Positions 56,604-63,797 of a DNA stretch of 64,000 nucleotides are shown here, piece by piece (within the stretch, counting starts at the first letter, position 1; each line of letters opens with the position of its first letter). The notes under the pieces were generated by a model. That model did not search any database. It was not told where the DNA came from and saw only the letters and a program-made list of their open reading frames with translations. The position numbers and the translations under genes are program-made. The stretch lies in assembly GCA_025163595.1 (NCBI GenBank), contig CP104100.1, positions 1,426,001 to 1,490,000 on the forward strand. Direction: 5' to 3'. This stretch comes from Phaeobacter sp. G2 (GTDB lineage Bacteria > Pseudomonadota > Alphaproteobacteria > Rhodobacterales > Rhodobacteraceae).

Positions 56604-57029
56604 ATGACTGCCTATGATCCCGAGAACATTTTTGCCAAACTTCTGCGCGGAGAAGTCCCGGCGGCGCGCGTCTATGAAGATGAGCAGACCCTGGCCTTTA
56701 TGGACATCATGCCCCGTGCCGATGGTCATCTGTTGGTGATCCCCAAAACCCCCTGCCGTAACGTCCTGGATGCCAGCCCGGAACAACTGGCGGCGGTCAT
56801 GCAAACGGTGCAGAAACTGAGCAAAGCCGTGATCAAGGCCTTTTCGGCCGATGGGGTCACTTTGCAGCAGTTTAACGAGGCGGCCGGCGGGCAAGAAGTC
56901 TTTCATCTGCATTTTCACATTCTGCCGCGCCACGAGGGAGACAAAATGCGCCCCCCTGGAACAATGGCAGAGCGCGACGTTATCGAAGCCCATGCCGCGC
57001 AGATCCGCGAGGCTGTTGCGACCCTTTAG
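56604..57029 (+). CDS. HIT family hydrolase
   Basis: A 141-residue histidine-triad protein. YDPENIFAKLLRGEVPAARVYEDEQTLAFMDIMPRADGHLLVIPK and the triad FHLHFHILPRHEGD near residues 99-103 are typical of the HINT/Hit-like branch. Members hydrolyse adenosine phosphoramidates or nucleotide conjugates. Divergent from ctaD; the physiological substrate is unknown. Confidence 0.92.
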   Translation: MTAYDPENIFAKLLRGEVPAARVYEDEQTLAFMDIMPRADGHLLVIPKTPCRNVLDASPEQLAAVMQTVQKLSKAVIKAFSADGVTLQQFNEAAGGQEVFHLHFHILPRHEGDKMRPPGTMAERDVIEAHAAQIREAVATL

Positions 57030-57405
57030 GTTCGGGGCTGGTGGGTTCCTTTCGGCAAGGTATCAGGTGAATACCTGGTGATGAGCACCGGGTATCCTAT
57101 ACCGTCCTGTTTGCGATCATATTGAGATTTCTTTCAGCGCAGGGTTGATTAAGTATTTTGTCGCGTAGTATTTCTCAAAATGAAACTACAGCTTTTTGAA
57201 ATTTGAGATCACTGAAGGCTGACATTGAACGACAGTTTGTCTGTGGCGCTTGTGCCCCTTTGATCTGATGCAGTGCTGAACTCTGGTTGCGATGGGGTTC
57301 GCACATTTTAGCGGGGCGTGTCGCCGTTTAACGTCAATGGGCAGGGCCGCGGGGCGGCGGCTGGTATTGTTTTCGGGCACCTGATTTGTGTGTCGCTTTT
57401 TTGTA
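57030..57405. other. Gap between the HIT gene and the PAS/HTH/hydrolase-like gene
   Basis: This 376-bp region is relatively AT-rich. It has a small hairpin (CAGGT/ACCTG near 57067-57080) and a run of moderately AT-rich sequence likely to hold the promoter of the gene at 57406. I see no supported ORF or RNA gene. Confidence 0.45.
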
Positions 57406-59172
57406 ATGGGTGAGGTGCGTGTGACCGATTTTCAGCCAGATTTCCTGCCCTCCAGAGAGCAAATTGCTGCGGCTATTTATGAAACTGTTTTGCGGCCGCA
57501 GTTTTTTGACAGGTTCAGCGTCGCGCATCAGTCTGGCTCAGCTTTAGGCGCAAACCCCATAGCAGATGGACCCAGTCGGATCTTTGAAGCGCCGGGAATA
57601 CAGAGCCATTTTGCCCGTGCTTTGGAAATTCTGGAACAAAAGTGGGTAAAGATGGGACGACCAAACCCGGCGACGATATGGGCAAACCCTGATGTTCCCG
57701 GCTGGGAGGGCAAGACCGCCAGCGAGGATGAAATCTGGATCCTGGTAACGCTCGAGGCGGAGCTATTAGAAACGCAGGCACCGCCGGTCAGGGACACGGA
57801 CCCGCGTGCGCGCGCAAAACAGGAAACGCTGTCCTGGGTGAGACATGCACAGCGAGTCGACGGGGAATGGCACGGGTTCGTAGATCGAATCAGAGCGCAG
57901 GATTTTTCCTGGCAAGACATTTTGGTTCTTGAAACATCGGTGCCGAACAGGAGGCTTCTGTGCCGCCCGGTTTGTATGGGCGCAGACGCAGGCGCGTCTG
58001 GCCCGCCTGTCGCAATATCGGTTGAACTTCTGGAGGTCGATTGGCCCCGCAGTGCCGATAGCTTTATCGCCAAGACCTTTGGGCTCAGCTCTGCCGAGGT
58101 GCATAGTCTGCGAACCCTTGTGCTCGGCTCAGAGCAGGAGCGGTCTCAGGCGCAGGACCCGGTAAGAATTGCCGCCAAGGCCGGCGCGCCCGGTGCTGCG
58201 GAGCTTGTCCGTCTTATCGGGTTCTTATTGCAGGAACATGCGCGCGATATGGCAATTTCTCGTGGCGTGTGTCTGCCGCAAAGTGTGGAAATCCGCGACA
58301 GCCAGGGGCGGGTGACCCAGTGTTTCAGACTCGGGGCCGAGGCGGGCCAGCCCGTGATATTTGTGCATGGTATGTTGGATGGGATTGCAGGAGTGCAGCA
58401 ATTGCAGCCGCTGCTGCGCGCCGGCGGCTTTCGGGTCTATGCGCCCCTGCGGGGGGGCTATGGTGGCTCACATCCGGCGCCGGAAAAGCACCAGCAGCTC
58501 GACGCTTTTGTGGCGCAGATTGAGACGCTTATTGATCAGGAAAACCTGCGTCGGCCGCTTCTGTTGGGGCATCGCAGTGGCGTCATCTTTGCCCGGGCGG
58601 CGGCGTTACGGTTGCGCGGCAGAGTGGGGGGGCTTTTGGGGGTCGCACCCGCTCCGCCGCTCGCCCAGGCCCGCGACTACCGCCGTAACCACCGCTCTTT
58701 GGCGCTTTGTGCCCAGTTTTTGCCGCCCCTTATCCCCTTGGTTCTAAAGAGCTGGAGCAAATCGATTCAGCGACAGGGGGCTGCAGTTCTGGTGCGCAAC
58801 CAGGCGCGATCAGGCAGCAAAGGCTTGGAGCGGCTTCGGGGCAAAAAGCTAGAGGACCTGCTTTCTTTGAGCCTGTCGATGATCATGCAACAGGACGGCG
58901 CGGGAATTCTGGCTGACCTGAAGCTGCAGCCCGAGGATTGGCGTGAGCAAATGATCGGTCATGCAGACCAGGCGGTGTATCTGTGCGGCGCAGAGGATGC
59001 TTTGGTCCGTCAGAATGGGCTGTATCCCCAGGTGTTGGGCGCCGAGAAAGTCCAGCTTCGCGTCTGCTCCGGGGCGGGAGATGTGCTGCTGTATGCCTGT
59101 CCGGAACTGGTGCTTTCGGCGCTTGACGATTTGTCTTCGCTTCCTCCGTCGCAGTTTCGCCAGGGGGGATGA
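57406..59172 (+). CDS. PAS/LuxR-like HTH fused to degenerate alpha/beta hydrolase
   Basis: A 588-residue protein. The first ~215 residues are a PAS-like sensory region. Residues ~225-276 look like a LuxR/GerE helix-turn-helix (FGLSSAEVHSLRTLVLG...GAAELVRLIGFLLQEH), but the middle is about ten residues short and lacks an evident recognition helix. Residues ~315-575 are an alpha/beta-hydrolase fold (VIFVHGMLDGIAG; GHRSG; CGAEDALV). The nucleophile elbow reads G-H-R-S-G (residues 388-392), with Arg in place of the usual Ser. The catalytic-His position reads GAGDVLL (Asp559) instead of GAGH. It is probably a ligand-sensing regulator or a decayed one. The start at 57406 is a choice among GTG/ATG options. 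Confidence 0.75.
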   Translation: MGEVRVTDFQPDFLPSREQIAAAIYETVLRPQFFDRFSVAHQSGSALGANPIADGPSRIFEAPGIQSHFARALEILEQKWVKMGRPNPATIWANPDVPGWEGKTASEDEIWILVTLEAELLETQAPPVRDTDPRARAKQETLSWVRHAQRVDGEWHGFVDRIRAQDFSWQDILVLETSVPNRRLLCRPVCMGADAGASGPPVAISVELLEVDWPRSADSFIAKTFGLSSAEVHSLRTLVLGSEQERSQAQDPVRIAAKAGAPGAAELVRLIGFLLQEHARDMAISRGVCLPQSVEIRDSQGRVTQCFRLGAEAGQPVIFVHGMLDGIAGVQQLQPLLRAGGFRVYAPLRGGYGGSHPAPEKHQQLDAFVAQIETLIDQENLRRPLLLGHRSGVIFARAAALRLRGRVGGLLGVAPAPPLAQARDYRRNHRSLALCAQFLPPLIPLVLKSWSKSIQRQGAAVLVRNQARSGSKGLERLRGKKLEDLLSLSLSMIMQQDGAGILADLKLQPEDWREQMIGHADQAVYLCGAEDALVRQNGLYPQVLGAEKVQLRVCSGAGDVLLYACPELVLSALDDLSSLPPSQFRQGG

Positions 59173-59248
59173 GGTCAGAGGTGGCGATATCGCGTCCGTT
59201 TGCAACGGGATAGCTGTCTAACCCCAGGCAGGAAAAGGCAGCTGCTGA

Positions 59249-59908
59249 TCATTCGATCTCTGCTGCAAAGACTTCGTAAAAGCTGCGTTTCAGGGCGACA
59301 TCCACGTCCGAAAGGGTAACGGGAAGGCCGAGATCGACCAGGCTGGTCACACCATGCTCCTGAATGCCGCAAGGCACGATACCCCCAAAATGCTCCAGGT
59401 CCGGTTCGACATTGATCGAAATCCCGTGAAAGCTCACCCATTTGCGCAGTCTGATGCCGATAGCTGCGATCTTGTCCTCAGTCAGGGCGCCATCGGCGCG
59501 GCGGGGCTTGTCAGGCCGTTCCACCCAGACACCGACGCGGCCCTCGCGGATGTGGCCCGTCAGGCTGAATTCAGCCAGCGCCTTGATCACCCAGGCTTCA
59601 AGCTCTTGCACGAAACGGCGCACGTCATGGCCCCGTTTGGCCACATTCAACATCACATAAACAACCCGCTGGCCCGGCCCGTGATAGGTATATTGCCCGC
59701 CCCGCTTTGAGGTATAGACCGGAAAGCGATCCGGCTCTGTCAGATCTTCGATCCTGGCCGAGGTGCCAGCCGTGTACAGCGGCGGGTGTTCCAGCAGCCA
59801 GATACATTCAGGGGCTGTGCCCGCGGCGATTTCGGCGGCGCGCGTTTCCATAAAATCAATCGCCTCGTCATAGTCGACCGGACGATCAGATGTGATCCAT
59901 TCAACCAT
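59249..59908 (-). CDS. lipB: Lipoyl(octanoyl) transferase
   Basis: A 219-residue enzyme that moves octanoate from acyl carrier protein onto lipoyl domains of 2-oxoacid dehydrogenases and the glycine cleavage system. [20 protein letters not shown] near residue 70, [23 protein letters not shown] with the catalytic lysine near residue 144, and [16 protein letters not shown] with the catalytic cysteine near residue 178 are all present. It is divergent from the secreted protein at 60035. lipA is not in the window. Confidence 0.96.
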   Translation of the reverse strand: MVEWITSDRPVDYDEAIDFMETRAAEIAAGTAPECIWLLEHPPLYTAGTSARIEDLTEPDRFPVYTSKRGGQYTYHGPGQRVVYVMLNVAKRGHDVRRFVQELEAWVIKALAEFSLTGHIREGRVGVWVERPDKPRRADGALTEDKIAAIGIRLRKWVSFHGISINVEPDLEHFGGIVPCGIQEHGVTSLVDLGLPVTLSDVDVALKRSFYEVFAAEIE

Positions 59909-60034
59909 GAATAATCTTCCTGCTTGGTAAGGGGCTATAAACCCTGCAACCAGATTAACGGCGAAATTGCTAGGTGAATAGCGCCGAACTGGCTATCGTG
60001 ATTCCATTCAACGTATCTATAGGGGGTGAGTGGC

Positions 60035-61693
60035 ATGTTATCAAAGTCACTTAAGACGGCCTTAGCCGCATCAATCATTTTCACATCTGGCGCCGGATCT
60101 GTGGCGGCTGACAATCTTGGCGCGGCACTTGTTGGCGGGTTGATTGGCGGTGCAATCGCCAACGGCGTGCAGCGCAATAACCGCACCACGACGCGGCGCA
60201 GCACCTATTCAGCAGCAAGGGTACAAAACCGCGAGACCCAGACATCGCTGAACTATTTCGGCTTCCCGGCCGGCACGCCCGATGGCGTCATGGGGCGCAA
60301 GTCGCGCACCGCGATTGGGCAGTATCAGGCCTTTATGGGGTTTCCCACCACCGGGCAGCTGTCACCTTATGAACGCGACTTTCTGGTTTCATCCTATAGT
60401 CGCGCGCAGATTGGCGGCCCGCAGGTCATCAAGGCAATGCAGGGCGGCAATGGCGTACGCGGGTTGTTGCATATCTGGCGCGACGAGGCCGCAGGCGTGC
60501 GCACCACGGGGTTGAGCTATAGCGGATCCGGGTATGGCGGCATGCCCATCGAGGTCAGCCAAGCGGTAGATGAAATTGCCGAAAGCGCCGAACCCAGCGC
60601 CGAACAGCTGTTGCAGCGGTCGGGCTTCATGCATCTTGCCGATCTGAACGGCGACGGCAAAAACGACTATATGATCGACACCTCGGTTTCTGGCAGCTCT
60701 TTCTGGTGCGGCGCATCCCATTGTTCTGTCATGGTCTTTGCCTCGACACCGCAGGGCTATCAACGCAATGATTTCATGGCCCGCGGCGTGACCACGGCTG
60801 ATTTTTCGTGCCACCAGGGGATATGCCGCATGAACGAAGGCACTGGCACCCAGATGGCCAGCGCCGCAGCCCCCAGCGCAGCTGTACCGGGCGGCACTGT
60901 CATGGCGGCTGCGCCCGCCCCTGCGGCACCCGTGCCCGCGCCGGTTACTGCTGCCGCACCCGCACAACCGCTTGCAGGTATTCAACTGTTTGCGGCCCCC
61001 GCCGCACCTGCCGCAACCCAGTCCCTCGCCAGCCACTGCAGCAAGCTGAGCCTGCTGACCGGATCCAACGGCGGCTATATGACCGTGGCAAACATGACCG
61101 ACCCGGAACTGGCCCTTGGCGAACAATTCTGCCTGGCCCGATCCTATGCTATCAACTCTGGAGAAGGCATGGTGGCCAAGCTCGGCGGTGTCACCCAGGC
61201 GCAGGTCGATAGCCAATGTGATGCCTTTGGCCCAGCGGTTCAGCCCTTCCTGGCCAAGCTCGGCACCTCCTCAAGCGAAGCACTGGTGGCAGAGGTGCAG
61301 AAGTTTGTCCTGCAATCGAACATGTCGATTGAGCAGCTCGCCAATACCGCCGGGATCTGCATGTTCTCGGGCTATCGCCGCGACAACATGGAGGTTGCCC
61401 TTGGCGCCGCGCTGATCATGGTGGGTATCGGCCAACGCCCCTATGGCGAACTGCTAGGGCATCACCTGTCTCAGGGCTTTGGCGTGGCGAAGTCTACTGC
61501 GCAAGCGCAGGATTGGTACGGTCTGGCCCTCACCTCGCTAGAAAGCGGTGCCGAAGCGGTCTTTGCGCCCGGGCAGCCCGAACGCACGGCTCTGATCAAA
61601 GCCGCTTCCTCCGGTCTGACTGGCGGGGCAATGGTACAGCCTGTACCCGCAGCCGCCAGTAGCTCAGCCCTGCCCAGCTTCTCTTCCAACTAG
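60035..61693 (+). CDS. Secreted peptidoglycan-binding-domain protein
   Basis: A 552-residue exported protein. The signal peptide MLSKSLKTALAASIIFTSGAGSVAA is followed by a glycine-rich hydrophobic segment (LGAALVGGLIGGAIANGV). A peptidoglycan-binding_1-like domain follows (QTSLNYFGFPAGTPDGVMGRKSRTAIGQYQ, about 70-100). A later segment has DLNGDGKNDYMIDTS near residue 204, like an FG-GAP/EF-hand calcium loop, and CGASHC and CHQGIC cysteine pairs. An Ala/Pro-rich linker (about 270-330) leads to an all-alpha C-terminal domain with no recognised family. GGGGGTGAG precedes the ATG at 60035. Function is unknown, probably in the envelope. Confidence 0.75.
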   Translation: MLSKSLKTALAASIIFTSGAGSVAADNLGAALVGGLIGGAIANGVQRNNRTTTRRSTYSAARVQNRETQTSLNYFGFPAGTPDGVMGRKSRTAIGQYQAFMGFPTTGQLSPYERDFLVSSYSRAQIGGPQVIKAMQGGNGVRGLLHIWRDEAAGVRTTGLSYSGSGYGGMPIEVSQAVDEIAESAEPSAEQLLQRSGFMHLADLNGDGKNDYMIDTSVSGSSFWCGASHCSVMVFASTPQGYQRNDFMARGVTTADFSCHQGICRMNEGTGTQMASAAAPSAAVPGGTVMAAAPAPAAPVPAPVTAAAPAQPLAGIQLFAAPAAPAATQSLASHCSKLSLLTGSNGGYMTVANMTDPELALGEQFCLARSYAINSGEGMVAKLGGVTQAQVDSQCDAFGPAVQPFLAKLGTSSSEALVAEVQKFVLQSNMSIEQLANTAGICMFSGYRRDNMEVALGAALIMVGIGQRPYGELLGHHLSQGFGVAKSTAQAQDWYGLALTSLESGAEAVFAPGQPERTALIKAASSGLTGGAMVQPVPAAASSSALPSFSSN

Positions 61694-61722
61694 CGTCGGC
61701 AGAACTGAGCACAAGCAAAAAC

Positions 61723-61753
61723 CCAACGGCCGCTCCTCCGCTCCGGCCGTTGG
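61723..61753 (+). terminator. Hairpin after the secreted protein gene
   Basis: CCAACGGCCG and CGGCCGTTGG form a perfect 10-bp stem with an 11-nt loop, 30 bp past the stop codon. A T-run is missing (AATTCCG follows), so termination would be weak or Rho-assisted. Confidence 0.5.
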
Positions 61754-61848
61754 AATTCCGATTGTGCCAAAAGTTGCACAAAGGTCCATTTAGCCTCTTC
61801 ACATCTCTGCCCCCCTCGTCTAATACGCCCACACCAAGCCTAGACAGT

Positions 61849-61935
61849 GCGGTCGTGGCGGAATTGGTAGACGCGCAGCGTTGAGGTCGCTGTGGGGTAA
61901 CACCCGTGGAAGTTCGAGTCTTCTCGACCGCACCA
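61849..61935 (+). tRNA. tRNA-Leu (anticodon GAG)
   Basis: The acceptor stem GCGGTCG/CGACCGC is perfectly paired with discriminator A and an encoded CCA (61933-61935). The anticodon arm CAGCG-TTGAGGT-CGCTG gives anticodon GAG, reading CUC/CUU leucine. A long variable arm (GGGGTAACACCC) and TTCGAGT T-loop are present, as expected for a class II tRNA. A terminator hairpin follows at once. Everything to the right of this gene differs in base composition from the rest of the window. Confidence 0.96.
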
Positions 61936-61960
61936 TTGTCAAGGCCTAAAGCCTTGACAA
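61936..61960 (+). terminator. Terminator hairpin after tRNA-Leu
   Basis: A perfect 10-bp stem TTGTCAAGGC/GCCTTGACAA with loop CTAAA begins at the base after the tRNA CCA. It is followed by CGTTTCAT. Confidence 0.75.
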
Positions 61961-62015
61961 CGTTTCATAAGTTGAGTGGGTTGCTAGGTCAGCCCCACAA
62001 GTAGCCCCACATTGA

Positions 62016-62288
62016 TCAAGGCACGTTTGAGCAATGCTCAATCCATCTGTGAACCTCTGCGACCCGCAGCAGGGATCGATTTCCAGCCTTGTAGATCTTG
62101 ATCGTTCCCTTCTTCTTTGCTCGATAGATCGTGTCGCGTGAAATGCCGAACCATTTTTGTACTTCGATCAGCGGGACATAGAGCGGAGAAAGTTCAGGTG
62201 TTTCTTTAGCTGCTTCGCGGATCTCGGTTATGTCACATCTGTTAATTGAGCTTTCCTCTACCTTTGTTTCTTGGAAGTTACTCCCCAT
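62016..62288 (-). CDS. Excisionase-like helix-turn-helix protein
   Basis: A 90-residue protein whose C-terminal half YVPLIEVQKWFGISRDTIYRAKKKGTIKIYKAGNRSLLRVAEVHRWIE matches the HTH_17/MerR-like fold used by excisionases and phage-type DNA binders. The N-terminal ~35 residues are polar and not recognised. The start overlaps the end of the upstream gene by 11 bp, so the two are coupled. Such proteins often direct excision or control an island next to a tRNA, but no integrase is seen here. Confidence 0.75.
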   Translation of the reverse strand: MGSNFQETKVEESSINRCDITEIREAAKETPELSPLYVPLIEVQKWFGISRDTIYRAKKKGTIKIYKAGNRSLLRVAEVHRWIEHCSNVP

Positions 62289-62721
62289 GGTTGGCCCTCG
62301 CTCTTGCTACCAGGAGAGAGATTAGATTCTGCGTGGGTGAGATGTCGGGGTCGAAATCTTCTTCCATATTCTTGGTCTCTGTCCTGAGAAGGAACTCCAA
62401 TGTTTTTAGACTTGCGTGGTTGCCAGAAGCACGAAATCTTTGAATTTCCTCGAGAGATAGAGTTTTTAAAGTCCTTTGCTCTCTAGAGATAGGTTTGAGG
62501 AGGTTATTGATCCTTTCGATTGAAACCGAAAATGCAAGATCGCTTCTCTTGTCCGCTGGCAGATCGAAGCACCTGTCTTCTATTTTTCCCTCTATTTGAC
62601 TGTCGAGGAGGTCGATTTCAAATCCCAATTCTGGAAAGGGGAGGCAGTCAAGATATTCGATGTACTCTAGTTCTTTAGGGCAAGTTACCGCCGTTCTGCC
62701 GGGAATGGATGTTGTAATCAT
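62278..62721 (-). CDS. Hypothetical protein, tRNA-linked region
   Basis: A 147-residue acidic, probably cytoplasmic protein (MITTSIPGRTAVTCPKELEYIEYLDCLPFPELGFEIDLL...) with a charged, helical second half (LSLEEIQRFRASGNHASLKTLEFLLRTETKNMEEDFDPDISP). I do not recognise a family. Codon use is AT-rich compared with the core genes. It overlaps the excisionase-like gene by 11 bp and is probably translated with it. Confidence 0.6.
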   Translation of the reverse strand: MITTSIPGRTAVTCPKELEYIEYLDCLPFPELGFEIDLLDSQIEGKIEDRCFDLPADKRSDLAFSVSIERINNLLKPISREQRTLKTLSLEEIQRFRASGNHASLKTLEFLLRTETKNMEEDFDPDISPTQNLISLLVARARANHGE

Positions 62722-62940
62722 TTGGATCCTTTGCTTCCGTGATGTTTTAAGTTTCAGGCGCTGGCCTCGGAGTTAAGTCAAAGGCCAATAAAGGATCGTT
62801 AGGTCAAAGCTTTCACCGTGGCAACTGGCGTGGAAAGTCGATGACGGCGTGAATTTGACATAGTTATCCGAAATGTTGATCCAGATTGATATGCGCTGTC
62901 CTTGGGGAATTTAGTTGTTTTTATTTTCGCGACGATCCCT

Positions 62941-63011
62941 TTCAAGGATAGATCTATTTCTTTTCAAGAATAGCCAAGGATAGGATGGGAATAGGCAAGA
63001 ATAGCTAGGAT
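62941..63011 (+). repeat. Short direct repeats (CAAGAATAGCYAAGGAT type)
   Basis: CAAGAATAGCCAAGGAT at 62965-62981 and CAAGAATAGCTAGGAT at 62996-63011 lie 31 bp apart, about three helical turns. A partial copy (TCAAGGATAG) lies near 62942. The spacing resembles iterons or paired operator sites. Confidence 0.5.
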
Positions 63012-63205
63012 TGGTGTGATTTGGTCAATTTCTGCCTTCATCATCGATGATAAATAAAAAATTCCTCCCATGGAAAAGTGGAGAGTGATGCGTTTGTGCA
63101 ACTGCTTGTTGCTGGGGTGGGCCGTTTCTTCAATATTGCCCAAATTGACAAGAGTGAAAGGAGTGAAGCAGTAGAAGGAGGAATCAGTTGTGAGCATTGG
63201 TGTTG

Positions 63206-63349
63206 TCACCTGATCCTGGACTGATGACTTTCAGGCTTTGTTGTTATCGGTTCGTAAAGAAGCGATCCTAGTAGGTGCCCTAAAAGAGATCTGGCCGCTT
63301 TGTAATAGGTCGGTAGAGTTTTCGCTACTGTGCGGTCTGACATCTTCAT
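63206..63349 (-). CDS. Possible 47-residue ORF or gene remnant
   Basis: An ATG at 63349 opens a frame encoding MKMSDRTVAKTLPTYYKAAR... and ending in TGA at 63206. The first half looks like a basic helical segment and the tail is polar. There is no evident ribosome-binding site and no recognised family. It may be the end of a decayed gene rather than a functional one. Confidence 0.25.
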   Translation of the reverse strand: MKMSDRTVAKTLPTYYKAARSLLGHLLGSLLYEPITTKPESHQSRIR

Positions 63350-63368
63350 GACGTTAGAAGCGTAGTGC

Positions 63369-63485
63369 TACCTGAGCCAGTTCAAGGCCGGCGGAGCAAA
63401 CGTAGACGACGACACAGATTTCATGCAGCTGGTGGAAGCGAGATTGAATGAACTTGATCATGATATTTCTCCGAGCGATAGGTAG
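63369..63485 (+). pseudogene. Coding-like fragment, 5' end missing
   Basis: In one plus-strand frame 38 codons encode YLSQFKAGGANVDDDTDF, then an acidic helical tail ending LNELDHDISPSDR before a TAG at 63483. A stop lies three codons upstream of the fragment. Its amino acid composition looks like a genuine protein C-terminus. The parent family is not recognised. Confidence 0.25.
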
Positions 63486-63502
63486 TGATTGAAGTAATGT
63501 GT

Positions 63503-63547
63503 GTATGATGTGTATAGTGCGTATAGTGCGTATAGTGCGTATAGTGT
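63503..63547 (+). repeat. 9-bp tandem repeat upstream of the RHH gene
   Basis: Four consecutive copies of GTATAGTGC (63512-63547, the last ending in T) are preceded by a degenerate copy GTATGATGT (63503-63511). The array ends 64 bp upstream of the GTG start of the ribbon-helix-helix gene, a usual place for operators of such proteins. Confidence 0.85.
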
Positions 63548-63611
63548 GGCGTAAGTTGTGTCAACTACTGGTGTCTGTGCATGACTAAACTCTGAAAAAT
63601 GGGAGAGATAA

Positions 63612-63797
63612 GTGGAAAGACTAGGAAATGAACCGCCAAAGCGAGTTCAATTGCTTATTACTGAAGAGGAGTTGATGGATGTTGAAGAGTACCTTCATCA
63701 GAGAAGGATTTATGGGAAATCGAAAGCAATTCGAGAACTCATAAAAATTGGTTTAGCAACTGAGGAGAAGAATGGGAGATGGAAACGTACAGAGTGA
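63612..63797 (+). CDS. Ribbon-helix-helix (CopG-like) DNA-binding protein
   Basis: A 61-residue protein (VERLGNEPPKRVQLLITEEELMDVEEYLHQRRIYGKSKAIRELIKIGLATEEKNGRW). The short strand RVQLLIT followed by two helices (EEELMDVEEYLHQ and KSKAIRELIKIGL) is the ribbon-helix-helix pattern of small repressors and antitoxins. The start is GTG at 63612 with GGGAGAG 5 bp upstream. No toxin-like ORF follows within the remaining 200 bp, and none overlaps upstream. It probably binds the 9-bp repeats before it. Confidence 0.72.
   Translation: MERLGNEPPKRVQLLITEEELMDVEEYLHQRRIYGKSKAIRELIKIGLATEEKNGRWKRTE

Larger units (their letters stand above)
62722..63611. other. 890-bp AT-rich region without a confident gene
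   Basis: This stretch carries short direct repeats (62941-63011), a 47-codon minus-strand ORF (63206-63349), a plus-strand coding-like fragment ending at 63485, and a 9-bp tandem repeat (63503-63547). An open minus-strand frame at 62964-63209 (81 codons) reads across the direct repeats and has no supporting feature. The overall picture is of decayed or regulatory DNA in an acquired region. Confidence 0.5.

Noticed and set aside
62964..63209. 81-codon minus-strand frame in the tRNA-linked region
   Set aside because: Its C-terminal third (PILAILAYSHPILGYS) is just the translation of the direct repeats; no start signal or recognisable domain.
63503..63547. CRISPR-like array
   Set aside because: Repeats are 9 bp with no spacers and no cas genes; this is a plain tandem repeat.
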